Assembly (NCBI GenBank): GCA_964404765.1
Contig: CAYOLL010000233.1
Span: 1 to 8,279, forward strand
DNA from: CAYOLL01 sp964404765 [NCBI: uncultured Gemmatimonadota bacterium]
GTDB taxonomy: Bacteria > 4572-55
Direction of reading: 5' to 3'
Length of the DNA stretch: 8,279 nucleotides
Below, piece by piece: positions 1 through 6,034 of this stretch; positions within the stretch are counted from its first letter, which is position 1, and each line of letters begins with the position of its first letter. The notes beneath the pieces were generated by a model. It searched no databases. It was not told the origin of the DNA and worked only from the letters and a program-made list of their open reading frames with translations. The translations under genes were made by a program, and so were the position numbers.

Positions 1-1908
1 CCCCATGAACTTGCTGGCATTGTCTACAAGATTTTGGACAACTTCAATTAACCGCTCTTTATCCCCGAAGACGCTTGGCAGTCTATCCATAACTTTGACC
101 GTGATTTGCCGCGCTGTCAGTTGACCTTCTACACGCTTCAAAGATTCCTGCACGACCTCCTCAAATGAAATTTCCTCGGGTTTGTTCATTACCCGTCCAA
201 TGCGCGAGAGTTCGAGCAAGTCGCTGAGCAGGTGATTCATTTTGTCGGTCGCTTCGGTCACGCGTTTGATGTCGCGCTGCATTCTTTCAAAATTACCAGC
301 CAGCGCGTCGCGTTCGAGATATCCTAAATATCCGCGGATCGTGATGAGAGGGGATTTCAAGTCGTGCGAGGCAGTGTATGTAAATCTCTCCAGTTCGGCG
401 TTTTTCGCTTCGAGTTCCGCTACCAATTTTGCCTGAGTGAGCAGCTCTTGTTTCAGTGATTCCTGCAGATTGGTATTTTCAATTGCCACAGCCAGATTCG
501 CGGCAATGGTCGTCAACACGCGCACGTCATTTTCTGAAAAGGCGTTTTCCTTATTGCTGTCTTGTATGGATATTGCGCCGATTCCTTTTTTGCCGATCAT
601 CAGTGGAACGCTTAAAGATGATTTTGCCGGGCGGTCATCCACATAGATCGCTCCATGCTGCGCTGCTGTCTCTACCCAATTTTCGTTGATTAGAAGGGGT
701 TGTTTCATCTTAATAACGCTGGAACTCATGCCAATCCCAAACGGAATTGACGGGCTGTCCATTTGTATTCCCTGATATACATAGTATGGAAAGTTAATCG
801 CATCGCCGGGGTTGTTTAAAATTGCGATGTACAAATTGTCCACTTGATACATCGTCATTAACTGTTCGCCGGTCTGCTGAATCAAATTATCCAAATTCCC
901 CCGGCTTATAAAGTTTTCACTTACGCCCCGCACAGTTTCCATTTCCGCAACGCGCTTTTGGACCTGTTCTTCCGCGATCTTCCGGGCGGTGATGTCGAGC
1001 AAAAAGCCCTGCAGCAAGTCTTTTTCTATAATACGCAGACTTTTGTCGTGCACCCAGATATATGCGCCTGCTTTTGTTTTTAAGCGGTATTCGGCTTGAG
1101 GCATATCCCCGTCTTGGATCGCTTTCATTTCCTGTTCCACCGTTTTCTTCTGATCGTCAGGGTGAATCAACGAAAACCATAGACCGGGATCGTTTGTCCA
1201 TTCAGCGGGCGAATAACCGGTTAGCGTCTCGATGAGCGGGCTGACATATCGCCATGTGCCGTGCGAACCCGGCTCGGATATATAGATCACCGCGGGGATC
1301 TGCTCTATCAGGTTTCGATAGCGCGTTTCCGCCTCGCCCAGCCGACTTTCCGCCGACTTTCTTTCCCTAATCTCCTGGTTGGCGTTTGAGATGAGTTTGT
1401 TTAAACGCGTTATTATCAGCCATTGCAATAGCGCAATTAAAACGATACACAGACTAACTGAAAGATAATCTGCGAAAAAATTTGCGCCGCTGAATTGATT
1501 GGTGATGATTCCGTAGGTTTCTAAAAACCCGAAAATCACGATCTCTCCGACGATGACCGACCCAATAATTACCGTCCCTGTTCTACCTGCGAGCAGCCCG
1601 GCTGCGATCAAAGTAACTACCAATCCCAGTATGGCAGGGTCGCGTATTCCGTTGTTGCGATATACCAGAGTTGAGATAACGCCCAGCGCCGCCAGCAGTG
1701 AAGTCCAGCGGGCAAGTGTGGTTTTTTTGTAATACGCCAGTATCATTGCGGCAAGAAATATAAATCCCAACCCCAGCATTGGAAGACGATTAATGTCAAT
1801 AATGGCAAGTAGAAATGTCCCGAACATGCCGGTGATCAATGTGGCAAAGACCATGCCGCGCGGACTGTATAAATCTATCTTTTCTTTTAAATGATGAAAT
1901 CTTTTCAT
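1..1908 (-). CDS. Membrane sensor histidine kinase (6TM-PAS-GAF-HisKA-HATPase), C-terminus cut by window edge
   Basis: The frame is open without a stop for 636 codons from ATG at 1908 to position 1, so the protein is partial at its C-terminus. About six hydrophobic helices occupy residues 19-37, 44-60, 66-83, 93-108, 112-129 and 149-167. They match no sensor domain I can name. A charged, probably coiled-coil linker (170-196) leads to a PAS domain (about 197-312; IHPDD near 248 and a DITARK end at about 308), then a GAF domain (about 325-478) and HisKA. The phospho-accepting His is H515 in ASHDLKSPL. The HATPase N-box QNLVDNASKF is at 625-634; the G boxes lie outside the window. By family, it autophosphorylates on His in response to membrane, PAS or GAF input and passes phosphate to a response regulator. 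None is visible here, and the ligand is unknown. The ATG at 1908 is the first in frame after a stop at 1927-1929 and has no Shine-Dalgarno. Confidence 0.93.
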   Translation of the reverse strand, partial: MKRFHHLKEKIDLYSPRGMVFATLITGMFGTFLLAIIDINRLPMLGLGFIFLAAMILAYYKKTTLARWTSLLAALGVISTLVYRNNGIRDPAILGLVVTLIAAGLLAGRTGTVIIGSVIVGEIVIFGFLETYGIITNQFSGANFFADYLSVSLCIVLIALLQWLIITRLNKLISNANQEIRERKSAESRLGEAETRYRNLIEQIPAVIYISEPGSHGTWRYVSPLIETLTGYSPAEWTNDPGLWFSLIHPDDQKKTVEQEMKAIQDGDMPQAEYRLKTKAGAYIWVHDKSLRIIEKDLLQGFLLDITARKIAEEQVQKRVAEMETVRGVSENFISRGNLDNLIQQTGEQLMTMYQVDNLYIAILNNPGDAINFPYYVYQGIQMDSPSIPFGIGMSSSVIKMKQPLLINENWVETAAQHGAIYVDDRPAKSSLSVPLMIGKKGIGAISIQDSNKENAFSENDVRVLTTIAANLAVAIENTNLQESLKQELLTQAKLVAELEAKNAELERFTYTASHDLKSPLITIRGYLGYLERDALAGNFERMQRDIKRVTEATDKMNHLLSDLLELSRIGRVMNKPEEISFEEVVQESLKRVEGQLTARQITVKVMDRLPSVFGDKERLIEVVQNLVDNASKFMG

Positions 1909-1918
1909 GGCTTTGGCA

Positions 1919-1924
1919 ATTCTA
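1919..1924 (-). promoter_or_regulatory. Candidate -10 element for the histidine kinase
   Basis: On the minus strand TAGAAT (5 of 6 matches to TATAAT) ends 10 nt before the kinase ATG. No recognisable -35 is present; the -35 slot falls inside the tRNA terminator stem. If used, transcription would start only about 3-4 nt before the ATG, giving a near-leaderless mRNA, which would fit the missing Shine-Dalgarno. The alternative is readthrough from the tRNA promoter. Confidence 0.35.
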
Positions 1925-1930
1925 CTTCAT

Positions 1931-1960
1931 ACAAAGAAAAAAACCCGTAAGACGGGTTTT
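1931..1960 (-). terminator. Intrinsic terminator of tRNA-Thr
   Basis: Read on the minus strand, AAAACCCGT pairs perfectly with ACGGGTTTT around a 3-nt CTT loop (stem arms at 1952-1960 and 1940-1948). The downstream strand continues as TTTTCTTTG. It begins 8 nt after the tRNA 3' end and ends 22 nt before the kinase start codon, so it separates tRNA and kinase transcription. Confidence 0.85.
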
Positions 1961-1968
1961 GGAAATAG

Positions 1969-2041
1969 AGCCGCTGGTGGGATACGAACCCACGACCTAC
2001 GCATTACGAGTGCGTCGCTCTACCAACTGAGCTACAGCGGC
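1969..2041 (-). tRNA. tRNA-Thr, anticodon CGT
   Basis: The minus strand folds into a complete 73-nt cloverleaf. The acceptor stem is GCCGCTG/CAGCGGC, the D arm GCTC-AGTTGGTA-GAGC, the anticodon stem ACGCA/TGCGT around loop CTCGTAA, the variable loop AGGTC, and the T arm GTGGG-TTCGTAT-CCCAC. Positions 34-36 are CGT, decoding ACG (Thr). G1-C72, C2-G71, G35 and U36 agree with known threonyl-tRNA identity elements. The discriminator is U73 and CCA is not encoded, so it must be added by nucleotidyltransferase. The oddity is position 58 of the T loop, which is U where bacterial tRNAs almost always have A. The other tertiary positions (T8, A14, G15, G18, G19, A21, T54, T55, C56) are canonical, so the gene looks functional. 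Confidence 0.96.
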
Positions 2042-2060
2042 TAGTCTGTTAGCGGGCGGG

Positions 2061-2089
2061 ATTATACAAGAAAGCAACTAAACCCGCAA
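2061..2089 (-). promoter_or_regulatory. Promoter of tRNA-Thr
   Basis: On the minus strand a perfect -10 TATAAT (2061-2066) lies 17 bp downstream of TTGCGG (2084-2089), which keeps the TTG of the -35 consensus. The tRNA 5' end is 19 nt below the -10, leaving a short 5' leader for RNase P to remove. The GC-rich stretch just after the -10 resembles the discriminators of stringently controlled stable-RNA promoters, but that control is inference. Confidence 0.75.
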
Positions 2090-2101
2090 GTTTTGAGCAT
2101 T

Positions 2102-2119
2102 ACATGTCGTCTGACATGT
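2102..2119. promoter_or_regulatory. Perfect inverted repeat, candidate operator
   Basis: ACATGTC (2102-2108) and GACATGT (2113-2119) are perfect complements around a 4-bp centre, an 18-bp site of the size bound by dimeric helix-turn-helix repressors. It lies in the divergent gap between tRNA-Thr and the glycosyltransferase. Its right half overlaps the proposed -35 of the glycosyltransferase promoter (2111-2116), so it would regulate that gene rather than the tRNA, whose -35 is 13 bp away. No U-tract follows, so it is not a terminator. The regulator is unknown. Confidence 0.5.
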
Positions 2120-2139
2120 GGTACGTATCATGCTTGAAT
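2111..2139 (+). promoter_or_regulatory. Candidate promoter of the GT4 glycosyltransferase
   Basis: CTGACA (2111-2116, 5 of 6 to TTGACA) is 17 bp from TTGAAT (2134-2139, 4 of 6). The -10 has an extended TGC just upstream (2131-2133). Transcription would start near 2146, about 10 nt before the ATG at 2156. The -35 lies in the 18-bp inverted repeat. The weak -10 makes this tentative. Confidence 0.35.
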
Positions 2140-2155
2140 ACTGGAATATATCATT

Positions 2156-3412
2156 ATGTTACGAATAGCAATGCTTTCATATCACACCTGCCCGCTGGCA
2201 ACCTTGGGCGGGAAAGACACCGGCGGAATGAATGTCTACGTCCGCGATTTGACGCGTGAGCTGGGGCGCATGGGCATCCATGTGGATGTTTTTACGCGCT
2301 CGCAAGATGAGCACGTTCCGCATGTGTTGCACGACCTCGGTTACGGAAATCGCGTGGTACACATCACCGCCGGGCCCGAAGAGCCTAAAAGTAAAAGCGA
2401 CATTGCCAATTACATTCCGGAATTTGTCGAAGGCATAAAAAATTTCGCCGCTGAAAAAAATATTCAATATGACGTTATTCACAGCCATTATTGGATGTCG
2501 GGAATTGCCGCGGAGCAATTGAGCGATGCCTGGGGCAGGATTCCCATCGTACACATGTTCCACACTCTGGGGGAGATGAAGAACCGCGTTGCCCGCTCGG
2601 CGGATGAATATGCGAGCGAAGATCGCCTCAGCGGGGAGCGCCGCGTCCTGCGCCGCGTAGATCGCGTCATCGCTGCGACCATTGCCGAGATTACCCAACT
2701 GAGATTCCTGTATCAGGCAGAAGCGCGCAAGATGGTTATCATCCCGCCCGGCGTAGACACGAGTCACTTTTATCCCATCCCGCCGGATGAGGCAAAACAA
2801 TATATCGGCTTGAAACCCGAGAATCGTATGGTTCTTTTTGTCGGGCGCATTGAGCCGCTTAAGGGCTTGGATACATTGATTCATGCCATGTCTTGTTTAG
2901 ATATGAAAGAGATGCGCCTGCCGGTTCACCTCGCCATCATTGGCGGCGAGCCAAATGCTGTTGCTGAAGATATGTCTGAAGAAATGACACGCATACAAAA
3001 ATTATGCGACGATCTATGCATGGGCGGTATGGTGGTATTTCTTGGCAAACGCGGGCAAGACACCCTGCCTTATTATTATTCCGCCGCTGAGGTTGTAGTG
3101 ATGCCTTCATTATATGAATCTTTTGGCATGGTTGCGTTGGAGGCAATGGCGTGTGGCACGCCGGTCATTGCCTCGGAAGTGGGCGGGTTGGGTTACCTTG
3201 TTCAAAACGGAATCACCGGATATACAATCCCGGACAGCGACCCTGAAGCCTTATGCGAAAAACTTTCCTGGCTGCTGAATGATGCGCCGTTGCATCATAA
3301 AATGGGAATGGACGCGGCTGAATACGCCCAAACTTATGCATGGGAAGTTGTTGCCGCAGAAATCGCGAATGTATATAAAGATGTGCTTGCGAAAAGGGAA
3401 TCTATTCTTTGA
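2156..3412 (+). CDS. GT4-family glycosyltransferase, MshA/sucrose-synthase-like
   Basis: This 418-residue retaining glycosyltransferase has a GT-B fold and should move a sugar from a nucleotide-sugar donor in the cytoplasm. The N-terminal domain carries the glycine-rich acceptor-side motif KDTGGMNVYV (20-29), HSHYW (109-113) and HTLGEMKN (136-143), a set shared with MshA (inositol-phosphate GlcNAc transferase) and sucrose-phosphate synthases. The C-terminal donor domain has VGRIEPLKG (229-237; R231 and K236 expected to contact the nucleotide phosphates) and the EX7E motif from E321 to E329 in ESFGMVALE. Length is normal for the family. ATG 2156 is used because GT4 proteins start with this beta strand; no Shine-Dalgarno is visible and M6 is possible. 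No mycothiol gene is nearby, so the acceptor is unassigned. The 3' end overlaps the converging NYN gene by 11 bp. Confidence 0.93.
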   Translation: MLRIAMLSYHTCPLATLGGKDTGGMNVYVRDLTRELGRMGIHVDVFTRSQDEHVPHVLHDLGYGNRVVHITAGPEEPKSKSDIANYIPEFVEGIKNFAAEKNIQYDVIHSHYWMSGIAAEQLSDAWGRIPIVHMFHTLGEMKNRVARSADEYASEDRLSGERRVLRRVDRVIAATIAEITQLRFLYQAEARKMVIIPPGVDTSHFYPIPPDEAKQYIGLKPENRMVLFVGRIEPLKGLDTLIHAMSCLDMKEMRLPVHLAIIGGEPNAVAEDMSEEMTRIQKLCDDLCMGGMVVFLGKRGQDTLPYYYSAAEVVVMPSLYESFGMVALEAMACGTPVIASEVGGLGYLVQNGITGYTIPDSDPEALCEKLSWLLNDAPLHHKMGMDAAEYAQTYAWEVVAAEIANVYKDVLAKRESIL

Positions 3413-4157
3413 ACTTAATATAAAACCCGCCGCTTTCGGAGGTTTTTACTTCAAAGCGGTTTTTTAAGTTACTGATCATCTTTGAGAGCTGTTTGTAACC
3501 GTACGTGCGCGGATCAAAACCCGGGTCAAGTTGATAAAGCGCGTTGCCCAGCGTGGAGAGCGCCGCCCAGCCATTATCTTGAACCGCCATTTCGAAGGCT
3601 TGTTCCAACAAAGGCATAGGGTCGAGTTCTTCTTTTTCTTCTTTTGCCTTTTTGTTTTTGGCTGAGGTATTAACCGGTTTTGATTTGGCAGGCTCTTTTG
3701 CCACAATTAAATTTTCAGTGTACACAAACAGATCGCAGGCATTTACGAAAGGCTTAGGCGTGTTCTTTCTGCCAATGCCCATTACAAAAACGCCGCTTTC
3801 GCGAATGCGTGTGGCAAGGCGGGTGTAATCGCTATCGCTGGAAACCAAGCAGAAACCATCCACGACCCCGGTGTGTAATATATCCATTGCATCAATGATC
3901 ATGGCGCTATCAGTGGCATTCTTACCGATGGTATATCTAAATTGTTGTATTGGCTGAAAGGCATGAAAGTTCAATACGTCTTTCCATGAGTTCATACTGG
4001 AGGTTGTCCAATCACCGTAAATGCGGCGCACAGTAACCTGCCCATGTCTGCCGGTCTCTACCAGCATTTGCGAAAGCAGCGTGGCTTGCGCATTATCGCC
4101 GTCAATTAACATTGCAATCTTGCTGCGCGAAAGTGAGTTCGTATTTTCGTTTGCCAT
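3402..4157 (-). CDS. NYN-domain (LabA-like) putative RNase with C-terminal LOTUS/OST-HTH domain
   Basis: From ATG 4157 the protein has 251 residues. Residues 13-150 form a NYN (PIN-like) domain: AMLIDGDN with D19 and D21, then ATDSAMIIDAMD with D83, D89 and D92, and SSDSD with D108 and D110. These acidic residues form the expected metal-binding nuclease pocket. A Lys/Glu-rich linker (about 155-178) joins a C-terminal winged-helix LOTUS/OST-HTH domain (about 180-250), a module known to bind RNA. The family suggests a cytoplasmic metal-dependent RNase or RNA-binding regulator; the target is unknown. The frame could begin at GTG 4172, but that start lies in the TATAAT promoter element, so ATG 4157 is preferred. 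That ATG sits at the predicted transcription start, so the mRNA may be leaderless. It diverges from the ABC exporter genes and converges with the glycosyltransferase. Confidence 0.9.
   Translation of the reverse strand: MANENTNSLSRSKIAMLIDGDNAQATLLSQMLVETGRHGQVTVRRIYGDWTTSSMNSWKDVLNFHAFQPIQQFRYTIGKNATDSAMIIDAMDILHTGVVDGFCLVSSDSDYTRLATRIRESGVFVMGIGRKNTPKPFVNACDLFVYTENLIVAKEPAKSKPVNTSAKNKKAKEEKEELDPMPLLEQAFEMAVQDNGWAALSTLGNALYQLDPGFDPRTYGYKQLSKMISNLKNRFEVKTSESGGFYIKFKE
3430..3465 (+). terminator. Intrinsic terminator for the glycosyltransferase, inside the NYN coding region
   Basis: CCGCTTT (3430-3436) pairs perfectly with AAAGCGG (3453-3459) around a 16-nt loop and is followed by six T (3460-3465). 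An alternative smaller hairpin, CCG-CTTT-CGG, is nested at 3430-3439 and also precedes a T5 run. The element starts 17 nt after the glycosyltransferase stop. It lies entirely in the last codons of the opposing NYN gene, so it can act only on plus-strand transcripts without cutting a gene short. The loop is long, so strength is uncertain. Confidence 0.55.
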
Positions 4158-4163
4158 GCCGTC

Positions 4164-4169
4164 ATTATA
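4164..4169 (-). promoter_or_regulatory. -10 element of the NYN gene (leaderless geometry)
   Basis: On the minus strand a perfect TATAAT is followed by exactly six bases (GACGGC) and then the ATG at 4157, so the A of the start codon falls at the expected +1. There is no good -35: the hexamer 17 bp upstream is AGGATA (4187-4192), which is the complement of the opposing gene's candidate -10. Confidence 0.65.
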
Positions 4170-4183
4170 CACGCATATTCTTG

Positions 4184-4192
4184 TGGTATCCT
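4184..4192 (+). promoter_or_regulatory. Candidate extended -10 of the ABC exporter operon
   Basis: TGG followed by TATCCT (4187-4192, 4 of 6 to TATAAT) gives an extended -10. Transcription would start near 4199, about 6 nt before ATG 4205. The -35 slot 17 bp upstream is filled by the NYN -10 of the other strand, so RNA polymerase could occupy only one of the two promoters at a time. Confidence 0.45.
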
Positions 4193-4204
4193 AAAAATCA
4201 ACCC

Positions 4205-6034
4205 ATGAAAAATCTCATTCGTATTTCTGTTTTTCTTAAACCTTATACATGGCAGGTATGCGCTTCTCTTTTAATCCTGCTTACGCTCACAGGATTGAAT
4301 TTGCTCGTCCCGCGCATTATTCAATCTGTAGTGGATATTGGACTCATGGGCGGGCAGACCGAAAATCTGATTCGTTCCGCGCTGTTTTTGTTCGCCCTCG
4401 GAGTTGGTTCTGCCATTCTAAATTTTGCCCACCGCTACATCTCCGAGTGGATCGCTGCCGCTGTTGGTTATGACCTGCGCAACCGCATGGTGGATCATAT
4501 CCAATACCTGCCGTTTACCTACCACGACCATGCTCAAAGCGGACAGCTCATCTCGCGCTGTATTGAAGATGTTCGCTCTATCGAGAAGTTTGCAGGCTCG
4601 TCTATTGCCGAGTTGGTGCGTTTTGTCTTTCTTTCGCTTGGAATTTTACTCGTAATGTTTTCGGTAAACCCATTGCTGGCGGTCATTTCATTAATGCCCA
4701 TTATTCCGCTGGTTATTATGACCGTGGGTTTTGGAACTAAGATCGGTACGCTTTTCTTTCAAGTGGATAGCGCTATTGGTGAAGTCTCGAACCGACTGCA
4801 GGAAAATGTGACCGGCATACAAGTTGTCCGCGCCTTTGCGCGTGAAGATTATGAGATCGAGCGTTTTGAGAAAGCTAATAAAAAAGTTTTTCATACCTGG
4901 GTTAAAGTAATTGACGAGTGGGCAAAAATTATGCCGACCACCAATTGGCTGTCGCTAATTAGCTCTATGTTAATTCTATGGTTTGGCGGGCAGATGGTCA
5001 TTGACGGAGAACTCAGCATCGGGACGATTGTCGCCTTCAATGCTTACATTCTAATGCTGGCGGAACCCGCGCAGTCGCTGACGGGTTTGGTCAACGCAGG
5101 CGGCGAGGCTGCGGCAGGCGCACAGCGTGTTTTTGAGATATTGGATGTCGAGTCTGAGATTAAGTCTAAAAAAGATGCGCTTATTTTGCAAACGTTGCGC
5201 GGCGAAGTTGAGTTTCGCGATGTCGGGTTGAAATATCAAAATGAGAAAACAGCCTCGCTAACGGGCATCAACTTGCGGGTCGAAGCGAATCGCGTCGTTG
5301 CTTTAATCGGCCGCTCCGGTTCGGGAAAAACATCGCTGGTTAATCTTATCCCGCGTTTTTACGATGTTAATGAAGGCGCAGTTCTTGTAGACGGCTATGA
5401 TGTTCGAGAGGTGGAATTGACCTCGTTGCGTACGCAGATCGGCATTGTTCTGCAAACCTCATTGTTATTTTCTGATTCGATCAGGAATAATATTGCTTAT
5501 GGAACGCCTGACGCAAGCATGGATGAAATTATCGCCGCCGCTAAAGCCGCGCAAGCGCATGACTTCATTGAGGGATTTCCAAACGGATATGAGACCGTGG
5601 TGGGCGAGCGCGGAGTCACGCTCTCGGGCGGGCAGCGCCAGCGCGTGGCTATTGCCCGCGCCTTGCTGATGAATCCGCGTATTTTGATTCTGGATGATTC
5701 GCTCTCCAGCGTAGACACGCAAACTGAGAAATTAATTCAAGCCGCGCTGGATATGTTAATGGAAGGACGTACAACCTTTGTGATTGCGCATCGGTTATCT
5801 ACTGTCCGCCGCGCCGATTTAATTTTGGTGATGGATAATGGGCAAATCGTTCAGCGTGGAACGCATGCGGAGCTTTTGCGCGCTGGCGGCTTGTATAAAG
5901 AAATTCATGATCTGCAGTTGGTGCATCGCGCCGCCTTTGCAGAAGATATGGAGTCTCTCGAAGATGTTCTCGGCGCAAACCCGAGCCATGAGAGCCACGA
6001 AAATACTTTAGTGCAGAGAAAATCAAATGCGTAA
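4205..6034 (+). CDS. ABC exporter half-transporter, subunit 1 (degenerate catalytic site)
   Basis: The product (609 residues) is a type IV (former type I) ABC exporter half: a six-helix membrane domain (helices near 15-36, 57-78, 122-142, 146-166, 232-252, 260-280) followed by a nucleotide-binding domain. Walker A is GRSGSGKTS (369-377, K375), Q-loop Q417, signature LSGGQ (473-477), Walker B ILILD (493-497), D-loop SSVD (501-504) and H-loop H529. The residue after Walker B is D498, where an active ATPase has Glu, so its own Walker A/B site should hydrolyse ATP poorly. This is typical of the degenerate half of heterodimeric exporters such as TM287/288 or BmrCD. ATG 4205 is chosen because an in-frame start at 4112 would run through the opposing NYN gene and promoter. 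No Shine-Dalgarno is seen. Substrate unknown: drug, lipid or peptide are all possible. A hydrophilic tail of about 40 residues follows the NBD. Confidence 0.93.
   Translation: MKNLIRISVFLKPYTWQVCASLLILLTLTGLNLLVPRIIQSVVDIGLMGGQTENLIRSALFLFALGVGSAILNFAHRYISEWIAAAVGYDLRNRMVDHIQYLPFTYHDHAQSGQLISRCIEDVRSIEKFAGSSIAELVRFVFLSLGILLVMFSVNPLLAVISLMPIIPLVIMTVGFGTKIGTLFFQVDSAIGEVSNRLQENVTGIQVVRAFAREDYEIERFEKANKKVFHTWVKVIDEWAKIMPTTNWLSLISSMLILWFGGQMVIDGELSIGTIVAFNAYILMLAEPAQSLTGLVNAGGEAAAGAQRVFEILDVESEIKSKKDALILQTLRGEVEFRDVGLKYQNEKTASLTGINLRVEANRVVALIGRSGSGKTSLVNLIPRFYDVNEGAVLVDGYDVREVELTSLRTQIGIVLQTSLLFSDSIRNNIAYGTPDASMDEIIAAAKAAQAHDFIEGFPNGYETVVGERGVTLSGGQRQRVAIARALLMNPRILILDDSLSSVDTQTEKLIQAALDMLMEGRTTFVIAHRLSTVRRADLILVMDNGQIVQRGTHAELLRAGGLYKEIHDLQLVHRAAFAEDMESLEDVLGANPSHESHENTLVQRKSNA

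Noticed and set aside
1969-2041. tRNA gene as an attachment site for an integrated element
   Set aside because: I noticed no integrase gene and no repeated tRNA 3' fragment in the window.
2177-2884. Long 235-codon open frame on the minus strand
   Set aside because: It is antisense to the glycosyltransferase, whose motifs are complete; the translation has no recognisable domain and no promoter or ribosome site.
4158-4172. GTG start five codons upstream for the NYN protein
   Set aside because: The GTG and the next codons lie on the TATAAT element, upstream of the expected transcription start.
4112-4204. In-frame upstream extension of exporter subunit 1 (extra 31 codons)
   Set aside because: It would overlap the start of the NYN gene and its promoter, and the extra residues do not look like the N-terminus of a half-transporter.
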